Shown in pieces: positions 44,695 to 52,541 of a stretch of 64,000 bases of DNA (the stretch's first letter is position 1; each line of letters opens with the position of its first letter). The DNA comes from Parvularculaceae bacterium. GTDB taxonomy: Bacteria > Pseudomonadota > Alphaproteobacteria > Caulobacterales > Parvularculaceae. Where the stretch lies: the NCBI GenBank assembly GCA_013389105.1, contig JACADZ010000076.1, forward strand, positions 1-64,000. The letters are read 5' to 3'. The position numbers and the translations under genes were made by a program. Below the pieces are notes generated by a model that was given only the letters and a program-made list of their open reading frames with translations, was not told the DNA's origin and made no database searches.

Positions 44695-44728
44695 AAAAAA
44701 AAGGAGGCGGAAGCCTCCTTTTTTCCTT
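44695..44728 (-). terminator. Intrinsic terminator between pilA and cpaA
   Basis: An 8-bp perfect hairpin, AAGGAGGC (44701–44708) with GCCTCCTT (44713–44720) and a GGAA loop, is flanked by eight A's on the left and a T run on the right. It is a symmetric A-tract/T-tract terminator that works in the pilA direction (minus strand). It lies between the pilA stop and the cpaA start. It would let most transcripts stop after the pilin, with limited read-through into cpaA. Confidence 0.85.
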
Positions 44729-44745
44729 CAAACTGGCGGCGGCTC

Positions 44746-44913
44746 TTAGCGGTTCGCGAGTTCGCTGTCGACTTCTTCGAAGGTCGACGAGAGCTCGGTT
44801 CCGACGGCGCGGACCATCGCGATGATCGCGACGCCGATCAGGGCGGCGATGAGGCCGTATTCGATGGCCGTGGCGCCGTCTTCGTCTTTCAAGAAGCGAT
44901 TGAACAGTTTCAT
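44746..44913 (-). CDS. pilA: Flp/PilA type IVb pilin
   Basis: A 55-residue Flp-family pilin, too short for a usual gene caller. The leader MKLFNRFLKDEDG ends in G13, cut before A14. Mature ATAIEYGLIAALIGVAII carries the key glutamate at +5 (E18) and the adjacent tyrosine, both diagnostic. The C-terminal part, TFEEVDSELANR, is short. AGGAG lies upstream of the ATG at 44913. It is the first gene of the cpa run and forms the pilus filament. A CtrA-type box and the Crp-family gene lie upstream. Confidence 0.93.
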   Translation of the reverse strand: MKLFNRFLKDEDGATAIEYGLIAALIGVAIIAMVRAVGTELSSTFEEVDSELANR

Positions 44914-44996
44914 TGGGTCGACTCCTGGTTACTTTAGTCTTCGCACCGCTGACGAGGCGATGCGCCCGTCAGATGACCCTTTATCGCAGCGTCCGA

Positions 44997-45011
44997 TTAA
45001 AAAAAGTTGAA
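44997..45011 (-). promoter_or_regulatory. Candidate CtrA box upstream of pilA
   Basis: TTAA (44997–45000), seven bases, then TGAA (45008–45011): seven of eight positions match the CtrA consensus TTAA-N7-TTAA. It lies ~84 bases upstream of the pilA ATG, a position consistent with CtrA activation of pilA as in Caulobacter. A single near-match in AT-rich sequence could be chance. Confidence 0.4.
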
Positions 45012-45072
45012 CAACTCAGTATCAGGAGACTTTTTATCCGTCTGCAGAATGAGGCGTTATGGTGAATAATGG

Positions 45073-45792
45073 TTACGCGGCGAGCTTTCCGAACCGGTTC
45101 ATGTCGGAAATGATCAGTCCGGGATAGTCTCGCTTTGCGACCCCTTCCTGGATTAGCAAGGCTATTGCGGCCGCGGCGGCCGGCTCGTCGACGCCGCTGG
45201 CTTCAGCAAGTTCACGATGTTTGGGCATTCGCGGAATTCGCCAGTCCCCGTTCGCTGTGTCCCGTTCCACGTATCGCATCAGGACCGCGAATACCCGGCG
45301 CTCCGGCGTCGTTTCGGACGGAGCGCTTTGGATGACCCCCGTCGCGAGCGCGAGCGCGAAGTGCTGCATCAGCTTTCGGGTTAATGACGGCCGCTGAGCG
45401 ACAATTTCGAGGAAGGCGGCGGAATCGACAGATAGAACCTCGGAATCTTCTTCGGCTGTGAGCGTCGCCTTGTGGGCGCGGGAATTCTCGACCGAGGCGA
45501 CCGCTTCGGCCAGCGCGAAAAACTGACCGGCCGCGACGTCTTCGAAAAGCATGGAGCCGTTGGAGTCCGCGATCGCGGCCTTCAGCCGACCGGACGCGAC
45601 AAAGTAGAATTCGGCGCCGTCGAACTGTCCGAGAGCGAACACCGGCTCGCCCCTTGAATAAAACCGCCGGCGCGAAATGCCGGCGAGCGCCTCGAGAACC
45701 GTGTGCGGCAGGTCGCCGAAAAGGGTCGCGCCCTTGACCAGCTCGGAAGTCCCGGCGTCGTCTGATGTGGGAACGAGTTGCGTCGCTGACAT
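45073..45792 (-). CDS. Crp/Fnr-family transcriptional regulator-like protein
   Basis: A 239-residue protein. The N-terminal half is a cyclic-nucleotide-binding (cNMP) barrel: TLFGDLPHTVLEALAGISRR, FALGQFDGAEFYFVASGRLKAAI. The C-terminal half is a winged-helix-like region with PEEMPKHRELAEASGVDEPAAAAAIALL-type spacing, but the usual Crp recognition-helix signature is weak. Function as a regulator of the adjoining pilus genes is only an inference from position. The ATG at 45792 is preceded by GGAGAGG. It is the same strand as pilA and 160 bases upstream of it. Confidence 0.8.
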   Translation of the reverse strand: MSATQLVPTSDDAGTSELVKGATLFGDLPHTVLEALAGISRRRFYSRGEPVFALGQFDGAEFYFVASGRLKAAIADSNGSMLFEDVAAGQFFALAEAVASVENSRAHKATLTAEEDSEVLSVDSAAFLEIVAQRPSLTRKLMQHFALALATGVIQSAPSETTPERRVFAVLMRYVERDTANGDWRIPRMPKHRELAEASGVDEPAAAAAIALLIQEGVAKRDYPGLIISDMNRFGKLAA

Positions 45793-45940
45793 TGAGACCT
45801 CTCCGTGTTCCGCTCTTATCGAGTCGATCATTTTAACTTCAGGTAAAAAGCTCCGCGAAGACGATCCGTCCGGACCTGCGTTAAGCCTCCGTTGACCGCT
45901 GGAGATATAGAACAGAGGGGACGCCATTCTCGGATCACTC

Positions 45941-46402
45941 ATGCGCACGCTCGTCCTTGCCCTGATCGTTTCAGCCGCCGCGATGCCGGCCTCAGCCGAG
46001 GAAGTTTGGCTGACGATCGATCAGGTCCGCCCCTATGAAATCGAACGTCCTGCCGGCCAGATCGTCGTCGGTAATCCGGCGATCGCGGATCTGACCGTTC
46101 AGGACAAGACGCGCGTCCTGCTGTACGGGAAGGCGCCGGGCCTCACCAACATGTACATTTTTGATGACGAGGGTCAGGTTATCGACAACCTCATCGTGCG
46201 GGTTCGGTCATCGAACTCCGAGATGCTGACCATGTATCGCGGCCCCTCGCGCAGCACCTACCACTGCGCCGGAGCCTGCGAGGCCACGGTGACGGTTGGA
46301 GACGACAAGACCGTGTTCGGCGACGTTAACTCTCAAGTTCAGCAGAAGGCGTCGCAAGTATCGTCAGGCGCCGGCGGCGGGTCGACCGGCACGGCCCAGT
46401 AG
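45941..46402 (+). CDS. Secretin N-domain-like protein, pilus-associated
   Basis: A 153-residue secreted protein with signal peptide ending ASA-EEVWL. The mature part matches the pilus-formation N-terminal domain of CpaC: the pattern GNPAIADLTVQDKTRVLLYGKAPGLTNMYIFD resembles the first domain of the CpaC gene in this window. A C-terminal tail is Gly/Ser/Gln rich. It probably acts as a free-standing partner or periplasmic ring piece of the pilus secretin. It is divergent from the Crp-family gene and may share its regulatory region. Confidence 0.82.
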   Translation: MRTLVLALIVSAAAMPASAEEVWLTIDQVRPYEIERPAGQIVVGNPAIADLTVQDKTRVLLYGKAPGLTNMYIFDDEGQVIDNLIVRVRSSNSEMLTMYRGPSRSTYHCAGACEATVTVGDDKTVFGDVNSQVQQKASQVSSGAGGGSTGTAQ

Positions 46403-46406
46403 GCGG

Positions 46407-47567
46407 TCACTCGCCGGCGACGGGTTCCTCAAAACTGTAGATTCGCGGCCGCTCCGGCGGCCGCAACTGCGTCCGGCACCAGGCGTCGATATCGCGGGCC
46501 GCCCGCTCGTTCAGCTGCTCTCCCCGCTTTAGCCGCAGGCGTGCGACCAGTCGGTTGACGCCGTCCGCCTGACGCATGACGGCGACCTCGCAGGCGGCGA
46601 CGCTTGGATGCGCCCGGATAGTCGCAGCGATCTGGTCCGGAAATACGTTGACCGCGCCGACCTGCACCGCCCCGTCGCGACGGGGGCCGAGGCGAAACGA
46701 GCGCGTGTCGCTCCAGTCGAGCTGATCCATCGAGGAAAACGCTGTTTCCCCGACCGGATTGACGCGAACAATGCCGTCGCCGTCGCGACGCCAGTGCTCG
46801 AAGAGCGTGAAGGGCTCGGACAAAGTGTCCCGCCAGGCGACGAGCCCGGTTTCGGTCGAGCCGTAGAGTTCCCTAATGGCGCCAAAGCCGCTCTTGCGCA
46901 TTTCGGCCCCGAGTTCGGGCGCCAGCGTCTCGCCGAAAGCGACGCCGATGACGTTGTCCGGCGCGCGCAGCCCGTCGCTGATCAAATACCGCCAGATCGT
47001 CGGCGTCGCCACTAGCGCGTCGCCAAACTGCAGCATGTCGCGAAGTTCGTCCAACGCTCGGCCGCGCGCGTCAATACTCTCGATCCGCAAAAGATTGGCC
47101 GCGAGCACCGTGGTCACGAAGGCGATCAGACCGTGCGGCGCCACAAGGGAAACGATGCGCCGCCGCCCGTGAAGGAGATTGGCCGCGGCGGCGGCGTCCT
47201 TGTAGACGGCGGCCGCCGCATGCTCGACGACGGCGGCGGCGCCGGACCGGCCACCCGGCTTGAAGCGGAGGCGGCGCAGATCCCGCATGGCGGCGGTCTC
47301 AATTCTGTCGGCCCAGTCGGCGACGACCGCCCCCAGCGTCGGGTCGATGGCGCCCTCCAGTCCGAAGAAGCGCTCGACGGCGGCGGCGCAATGGGCGCGT
47401 TCGGCGGCGTCAAGACCAATACCGTTCGCGCCAATCGGCGTATCGCCCGTCCATGACGCGGCGGTCAAGAAATCGATGTATCGCTTGAATTCGCCGCTCA
47501 GCTCATCGAAGAGGATGCCAGCGATGACCTTGGCCGCCTGCTGCGACGAAATCGTGAACGCGTTCAC
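46407..47567 (-). CDS. Short AMP-dependent acyl/aryl-CoA ligase-like protein
   Basis: A 386-residue ANL-superfamily protein, shorter than normal (500–550). It has the A5-type motif ELYGSTETG (233–241), the hinge-region motif SFRLGPRRDGAVQVGAVNVF and the substrate-pocket loop region LVAPHGLIAF. The P-loop (A3) is degenerate: KPGGRSGAAAVVEH (103–116) has lost the TSGTTGxPK residues. The final GK lysine (A10) is absent, since the protein ends EEPVAGE. It resembles the short AMP-ligases of aryl-polyene and xanthomonadin clusters, from memory. It starts at GTG one base after the pabC stop. It may be a non-adenylating or specialised ligase. Confidence 0.8.
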   Translation of the reverse strand: MNAFTISSQQAAKVIAGILFDELSGEFKRYIDFLTAASWTGDTPIGANGIGLDAAERAHCAAAVERFFGLEGAIDPTLGAVVADWADRIETAAMRDLRRLRFKPGGRSGAAAVVEHAAAAVYKDAAAAANLLHGRRRIVSLVAPHGLIAFVTTVLAANLLRIESIDARGRALDELRDMLQFGDALVATPTIWRYLISDGLRAPDNVIGVAFGETLAPELGAEMRKSGFGAIRELYGSTETGLVAWRDTLSEPFTLFEHWRRDGDGIVRVNPVGETAFSSMDQLDWSDTRSFRLGPRRDGAVQVGAVNVFPDQIAATIRAHPSVAACEVAVMRQADGVNRLVARLRLKRGEQLNERAARDIDAWCRTQLRPPERPRIYSFEEPVAGE

Positions 47568-47568
47568 G

Positions 47569-48399
47569 TCAGATCAATCCTCTGCGAAGATCGTCGGCGA
47601 GGGCGTCGGAGTACCACGACTGGAGCCTCTCTAGCGCCTGCGTCGCCTGGACGGAGGCGTCGGCCCCGGCGCAAGGCGCGACCCCCCTCAGGCTATTTGT
47701 GAGAAAGATCCCGCCATTCGCCACCTCCTCCGGACGAATGGCTCGTTCAGTGATTTTGACTCCATGGGCGCCCCCGAGCAGCAACCCGCGCACGACGCCC
47801 GGAAGGGCGCCGTCCGCGACTCGTGGCGTGGCGACGACGCCGTCAGGCGCTATCAGAAACAGGTTTGCGACGGTCGCGCATGCGACATCGCCGTGCTCGT
47901 TCAGCATGATCGCTTCATCGAAACCGCGACTGCGCGCCTCGGCAAGAGCCGCGAGATTATCGACATAGCCGCCGATCAGTTTGCAGCGCGCGGCGATCGA
48001 CCCGGCGCAGCGCGCGTAACTCGCAAGACTGATCGTGATCGGTCGAGTCGCGCGCTCTATCGGCGTCAGCGTGATCAGGAGAGTCGCCGAAGCTCTGCCG
48101 TCCGGGCCACGTCCGGCCGGTCCGCCCGTCACCGTAAGTCGCAAGGCGCCGCGCCCATTGACGCCGTTGCGGTCGGCCAGATTCTTCGCCACGCCGCGCA
48201 CGTCGACATCAGAATTGAATGCAATTCCCAGCACTCTGAGGCCGCAACGGAGTCGTTCCAGGTGAGCGTCGAGAAAAGCGCAGGCGCCGCCTTCAACGTA
48301 GATGGTCTCAAAGGCGCCATGCCCCAGTAATAGCCCTCGATCCTCGGCGCTGACGGCCCGTTCGCTTTCCACGTAGGCCCCGTCGAGAAAGACGATCAT
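47569..48399 (-). CDS. pabC: Aminodeoxychorismate lyase-like class IV aminotransferase
   Basis: A 276-residue PLP-dependent class IV protein. Position next to pabA and pabB suggests it converts 4-amino-4-deoxychorismate to p-aminobenzoate. The PLP lysine is K140 (CKLIGGYVDN). The PLP-nitrogen glutamate of the family (the E in GWVTE of E. coli PabC) is C174 here, in GDVACATVANLF. Whether it is an active lyase is therefore uncertain. It overlaps the pabA stop by four bases. Confidence 0.83.
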   Translation of the reverse strand: MIVFLDGAYVESERAVSAEDRGLLLGHGAFETIYVEGGACAFLDAHLERLRCGLRVLGIAFNSDVDVRGVAKNLADRNGVNGRGALRLTVTGGPAGRGPDGRASATLLITLTPIERATRPITISLASYARCAGSIAARCKLIGGYVDNLAALAEARSRGFDEAIMLNEHGDVACATVANLFLIAPDGVVATPRVADGALPGVVRGLLLGGAHGVKITERAIRPEEVANGGIFLTNSLRGVAPCAGADASVQATQALERLQSWYSDALADDLRRGLI

Positions 48400-48968
48400 T
48401 CCCGGCTCGTCGTCAGTTCGAGAAAGTTGCCGATGATCTTCCGGCCCCATGGCGTCAGCAGAGACTCTGGATGGAACTGGACGCCATGCCACCGCGCATG
48501 AACATGGCGCACGCCCATCAGTTCGCCCCCCTCGCTCCAGGCGTTAGCTAGCAGGTCGCCGCCCGACAATTCGCCGACGAGCGAGTGATACCGTCCCGCC
48601 GCGAACGGACTCGGCACCCCGCACAGGACGCCGGTCGCGTCATGATGAATGAGGGATGCTTCTCCGTGCAGCGGCTGCTTCGCCCTCGCGACCGCGCCGC
48701 CATGGGCTTCAACGAGACACTGATGGCCAAGACAGACGCCCAGGAGCGGCGTCCTGCGGTCAAGTCGCGCCAGAAAGTCGAGGCATACGCCGGCGTCCGC
48801 CGGCTTCCCCGGACCGGGCGACAAGATTACGCCCGCGACGGCGGTAGCGAGCAGGGCGTCGACCGACATGGCGTCGTTGCGCACGATCAAGGTCTCTTCG
48901 CCGGCTTCTCGCACATAGCGTGCGAGATTATGAACGAAGGAATCGTAATTATCGATGATCAGAATCAC
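48396..48968 (-). CDS. pabA: Aminodeoxychorismate synthase glutamine amidotransferase component
   Basis: A 190-residue class I glutamine amidotransferase. The oxyanion strand, SPGPGKPADAG, the nucleophile cysteine in LLGVCLGHQCL and the histidine-glutamate pair in HGVQFHPESLLT are all present. It provides ammonia to PabB for aminodeoxychorismate, as an alternative to anthranilate synthase. It overlaps pabB by four bases at its start and pabC by four at its end, so the three are one translational unit. Confidence 0.94.
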   Translation of the reverse strand: MILIIDNYDSFVHNLARYVREAGEETLIVRNDAMSVDALLATAVAGVILSPGPGKPADAGVCLDFLARLDRRTPLLGVCLGHQCLVEAHGGAVARAKQPLHGEASLIHHDATGVLCGVPSPFAAGRYHSLVGELSGGDLLANAWSEGGELMGVRHVHARWHGVQFHPESLLTPWGRKIIGNFLELTTSRE

Positions 48969-50326
48969 AGCTGATCGAGCCCCATAGCGGCCAGCGCGTC
49001 CCGCGCTTTCAAAAGGGTCTCGCGATACTCCGCTTCCGGATCAGATCGGAGCGTCACGCCGCCGCCGACCGGGACAGTGATCTTGGTCGCGCCGTCGCGC
49101 CGTTCAGCGATGAGGAGTCGAATGGCGACAGCAAAATCCGCCCCTCCCCGATCATCGATGTAGCCGATCGCGCCGCAATAGGGACCGCGGCCGCGCCCCT
49201 CGATCGCTGCAATCGTCCTCATCGCTTCGACCTTCGGCGCGCCCGTGACGGAGCCGCATGGAAACAACGCCTTCAGCACATCCGCCGCCGTCATGCCGTT
49301 GCGCAGTCGCCCGGAGATTTTTGAGGCGAGATGGTGGATGCCTGGCGTCGAGACGAGCGCGCAGATCGCATCCTCGCGAATAGAGCCGTCTGCGCAAACG
49401 GTCGATAGATCGTTGCGGAGGAGATCCGCGATCATCACGTTTTCAGCGCGGTCTTTGGCGCTTCTCTGAAGCTCCTGCGCCAGACGCTCGTCCTCATACG
49501 CATCGGCGCTTCTGGGCCGTGTGCCCTTGATCGGCTCCGCCGTCACCCTCCAACCGTCGCCATCGGCCGCAACGGAGAAAAACCGCTCGGGAGACGCTGA
49601 GAGAATTGCCCCCTGCCTGTAACAAAGATAGGCCCCAAACCGTGCGCGCTGCGCCAGTCGTATGAAAATCTGATACGGCGCGACCGTTTCGACGCATTCG
49701 GCGACAATCTGTTGCGACAGGTTGACCTGAAAGAATGCGCCGCCGCGAATGAGCTCTATCGCATCGGCGACGGCGCGGGCGTAGGTCTGCGGCGTGAAGT
49801 TCGAGCGTGGCGGCTCGAACATGAAGGCGCCATCCTGCCTGGCGCCCTCCCCGCCGAGGGCGTCCTCCAGCCGCCGCACGTCGCGCTCCGCGCGTCCGAC
49901 GACGAAGGCGCGGTTCGCCGCATGGTTGAACAGGACCGAGGCGTCGTAGGCGCCAAAAGCGCAATCAGGGAACAGGAACGGCGACGGCGGCCCCTCCGCC
50001 GTCGGTTCGACGAGAGCGCCGAGCTCATATCCAGCGAAGCCGATCAGTCCAGTCAGGAATGGAGAGCGGCATTCGTTCGGTCCGGCGCAGCGCCGCATCT
50101 GATGAAGAGCGCCAAGCACGTCGAACGGCGGGCGCTCTGACTTGCGGCCGTCAAGAATCGCCAGCCCTCGCCGGCACTCAAGACGCATCGATGGAAAGGC
50201 GGCGACTATCGACCAACCCGGAGCCGACGCTTCTGAACCCGCATGCAGAAGGCAGGCGTAGGGTTCCTCCGCCAGCGGCGCGAAGGCGTCGAGCGGCGAC
50301 CGAAAGGCGATCTCGCGGACGATCAT
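48965..50326 (-). CDS. pabB: Aminodeoxychorismate synthase component I
   Basis: A 453-residue chorismate-binding enzyme. It carries PIKGTRPR (~265), where the lysine of PIKGT marks PabB and not anthranilate synthase (PIAGT). Other family motifs: NPERFF-like SPERFFSVA, AENVMIADLLRNDL, CGSVTGAPK, and YCGAIGYIDD. It adds an amino group to chorismate to start p-aminobenzoate synthesis. I start at the ATG of 50326; no strong ribosome site is seen there, and an upstream start is possible but runs into the divergent gene's leader. Confidence 0.93.
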   Translation of the reverse strand: MIVREIAFRSPLDAFAPLAEEPYACLLHAGSEASAPGWSIVAAFPSMRLECRRGLAILDGRKSERPPFDVLGALHQMRRCAGPNECRSPFLTGLIGFAGYELGALVEPTAEGPPSPFLFPDCAFGAYDASVLFNHAANRAFVVGRAERDVRRLEDALGGEGARQDGAFMFEPPRSNFTPQTYARAVADAIELIRGGAFFQVNLSQQIVAECVETVAPYQIFIRLAQRARFGAYLCYRQGAILSASPERFFSVAADGDGWRVTAEPIKGTRPRSADAYEDERLAQELQRSAKDRAENVMIADLLRNDLSTVCADGSIREDAICALVSTPGIHHLASKISGRLRNGMTAADVLKALFPCGSVTGAPKVEAMRTIAAIEGRGRGPYCGAIGYIDDRGGADFAVAIRLLIAERRDGATKITVPVGGGVTLRSDPEAEYRETLLKARDALAAMGLDQL

Positions 50327-50402
50327 GGGGCCGATTGATAGCAGGCTCCAGCGTAGACGCGAACCGTGGCGCCGCCGAACAAATCGGCTTAAAGGCCCGA
50401 CC

Positions 50403-51509
50403 ATGACCGACTTGGCGAAACCGAGCGGGCCGACGCGTGCGTTCTATGGGCTCGCCCTCGCGGCGCTCATAGGATTCATCGCCTATGTCGGACGAGGCGT
50501 CATCATTCCCGTCGTCGTCGCCGGGTTTTTGAGCTTCTTTATCTTCACGCTCAAACAGTCGATCAAGCGCGGTCCGCTGATTGGACGCTACCTCCCCGAC
50601 TGGCTATGCTTCTTGTTCGCATTCGCCATCATCGGCCTTGTCTTCCTCTTCATAGTCGATGTCGTCCGCGACAATGTGGGCGTTCTCGTTGCAAAGTCGG
50701 GCGAGTACGAATCACGCCTGCGCGATCTTTCGGGCGAGGCTATCGCGTTTCTTCATCGTCTCGCGATCCTGCCTCAGGATTTCATGGGCGGCCTCGACGA
50801 GCTCCGGCGCCAGGCCTTGGGCGCCGTGCGGCCTCTGATTGCGCAGACCGGCCAGGCGCTGCGCGCGGTGACGGCCAACTTCGTCACCATCGCCCTATAT
50901 ACCGTGTTCATGCTGGTCGAGCGTGGACGAATTTTCAAGAAGATCAGCATGCTGAGCACCGATGCACAGGAGCGTCGCGCGGTCGACGAGACGATTACGG
51001 ACATCGGCGCAATGGTGCGGGAGTATGTGACCATCAAGACGCTGATCAACCTGACGGTTGCAGGGATCAGCTTCGTAATCATGCGCTTGGTCGGCGTTGA
51101 ATTCGCTGGATTCTGGGCGCTGCTGATATTTCTCCTCAACTATATCCCTATAGTCGGCTCGATCAGCGCGATCGCGTCAATCACCTTGTTCGTCCTGGTG
51201 CAGCCCGAAGGCGGCGGCTTGCAGACGGCGTTGTTGACGCTGGCGCTGCTCGCCGGCGCGGAGCAATTGATGAGTTCGATCGTCGAGCCGAGACTGATGG
51301 GTCGCAGCCTCAATCTCAGTCCGCTGGTCATCCTTCTGTCATTGAGCGTCTGGGGCTCTCTTTGGGGTTTCGCCGGAGCGCTCCTCGCCGTGCCGATGAC
51401 GGTGACGATGATGATCATCCTCACGCAGTTCAAATCATCACGGCCGATCGCGATCCTGATGTCGGACTCGGGCAAGGTGGCGCCGATCAAGCACCTGAAA
51501 GAATCGTAG
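50403..51509 (+). CDS. AI-2E family transporter
   Basis: A 368-residue AI-2E/TqsA-family membrane protein with about eight hydrophobic segments: two at the N-terminus (AFYGLALAALIGFIAYV, GVIIPVVVAGFLSFFIF), and the conserved C-terminal half with GVEFAGFWALLIFLLNYIP, SIVEPRLMGRSLNLSPLVI and WGFAGALLAVPMT. The family includes exporters of autoinducer-2 and some Na+/H+ antiporter members; substrate is not readable. The ATG at 50403 is preceded by AAAGG. It is divergent from pabB, and a start at 50325 in the same frame is possible but overlaps pabB. Confidence 0.9.
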   Translation: MTDLAKPSGPTRAFYGLALAALIGFIAYVGRGVIIPVVVAGFLSFFIFTLKQSIKRGPLIGRYLPDWLCFLFAFAIIGLVFLFIVDVVRDNVGVLVAKSGEYESRLRDLSGEAIAFLHRLAILPQDFMGGLDELRRQALGAVRPLIAQTGQALRAVTANFVTIALYTVFMLVERGRIFKKISMLSTDAQERRAVDETITDIGAMVREYVTIKTLINLTVAGISFVIMRLVGVEFAGFWALLIFLLNYIPIVGSISAIASITLFVLVQPEGGGLQTALLTLALLAGAEQLMSSIVEPRLMGRSLNLSPLVILLSLSVWGSLWGFAGALLAVPMTVTMMIILTQFKSSRPIAILMSDSGKVAPIKHLKES

Positions 51510-52415
51510 TTACCCGGTTCGCTTCATCGCGCCCCTGAGAACGCCTGCAAGCGCCTCGGCCTCCTCACGACGTCCCGAGCTTCGCCGCCACGCCAGACCA
51601 ATTCGGCGCGACGGGGCGGGGTCCGCAAATGGAACCGCCTTCAGCCCGCTGGTCTTTGCGAGGCCGGCATTCACCGCCATCTCCGGCAGCAGCGTGGCGC
51701 CGAGGCCCGAGAGCGCCATCTGCGTCAGCGTAAACAGGCTCGTCGCCGCGAAGCCCGCCGCTGTTGCGCCGCGCGCTAGCTTGCAGGCGTCTATTGCGTG
51801 GTCTCTGAGGCAATGCCCATCCTCGAGCAGGAGCAGGGTTTCGCCTGACAGGTCGTCAAGCGACATCGCCTTTTTGGCGGCATGCGGATGATCAGGCCGG
51901 GCGGCGAAATAGAAGCAGTCTTCGCCGAGGTCGATGACTTCCGCCCCCCGGACGTCGTAAGGAAAAGCAAGGACTGCGGCGTCAAGAAGCCCGGCGGACA
52001 GTCTGTCGACGAGGTTGGCCGTCAGGTCCTCGCGAAGATAGAGCTCCAGCCTGGGGAAGGCGGCGCGAAGCTTCGGCGCTGCCGCCGGCAGCAGGAACGG
52101 GGCGACCGTTGGGATCACGCCGAGGTGGAACTGGCCTTCAAGCGGCTGGCGCGCGGCAGCGGAGCGGGCAAGGTCTTCCGTGAGAGCGAGTATACGCTCC
52201 GCCCTCGCGACCACCGCCTCTCCCGAGGGGGTCAATGCGAAGGCCTTGGTTGAACGATCGACCAGCTGGCAGCGCAGGACGCCCTCCAGCTCCTTGATGG
52301 CCGAAGATAAAGTCGACTGCGAAACGAGGCAGTCCTCGGCCGCCTTGGAAAAAGATTTGCGCCGCGCGAGCGCGTGGAAGAACTGAAGCTGTCTGACGGT
52401 TGGCAGGGGGATCAT
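51510..52415 (-). CDS. oxyR: Hydrogen peroxide sensor and transcription activator OxyR
   Basis: A 301-residue LysR-type regulator. N-terminal winged helix: LPTVRQLQFFHALARRKSFSKAAEDCLVSQSTLSSAI. The redox centre has both cysteines, C202 and C211, in LLEDGHCLRDHAIDACKLA, close to E. coli OxyR LEDGHCLRDQAMGFC. Peroxide makes a disulfide between them and activates transcription. It is divergent from ahpC, its likely target. The ATG at 52415 lies immediately beside the OxyR-type operator, so autoregulation is likely. Confidence 0.96.
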   Translation of the reverse strand: MIPLPTVRQLQFFHALARRKSFSKAAEDCLVSQSTLSSAIKELEGVLRCQLVDRSTKAFALTPSGEAVVARAERILALTEDLARSAAARQPLEGQFHLGVIPTVAPFLLPAAAPKLRAAFPRLELYLREDLTANLVDRLSAGLLDAAVLAFPYDVRGAEVIDLGEDCFYFAARPDHPHAAKKAMSLDDLSGETLLLLEDGHCLRDHAIDACKLARGATAAGFAATSLFTLTQMALSGLGATLLPEMAVNAGLAKTSGLKAVPFADPAPSRRIGLAWRRSSGRREEAEALAGVLRGAMKRTG

Positions 52416-52418
52416 TTT

Positions 52419-52455
52419 ATCGGATTTTTCGATGCACGCTTGAGCTATAATCTAT
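52419..52455. promoter_or_regulatory. OxyR-type operator and ahpC promoter
   Basis: Four tetramers at 11-base intervals fit the OxyR pattern ATAG-N7-CTAT-N7-ATAG-N7-CTAT: ATCG (52419–52422), CGAT (52430–52433), TGAG (52441–52444) and CTAT (52452–52455). Twelve of sixteen bases match. A perfect -10, TATAAT, lies at 52446–52451 for ahpC, with no consensus -35, as expected for an activator-dependent promoter. The operator adjoins the oxyR start, so one site could serve both genes. Confidence 0.7.
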
Positions 52456-52541
52456 TTGCTAAATTTTCAATGGCGCCTATGTAGGGCCTCGCGGAACGCG
52501 CTTCCGCCCCCATTTCGTATCCATAAGCAAAGGAGAAGAAC

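Noticed and set aside
45069..45076. ATGGTTAC, a near-match to the CtrA half-site TTAACCAT in reverse, just past the Crp-like gene.
   Set aside because: Only seven of eight positions match, it overlaps that gene's stop codon and it is ~155 bases from the pilA start; such matches are common.
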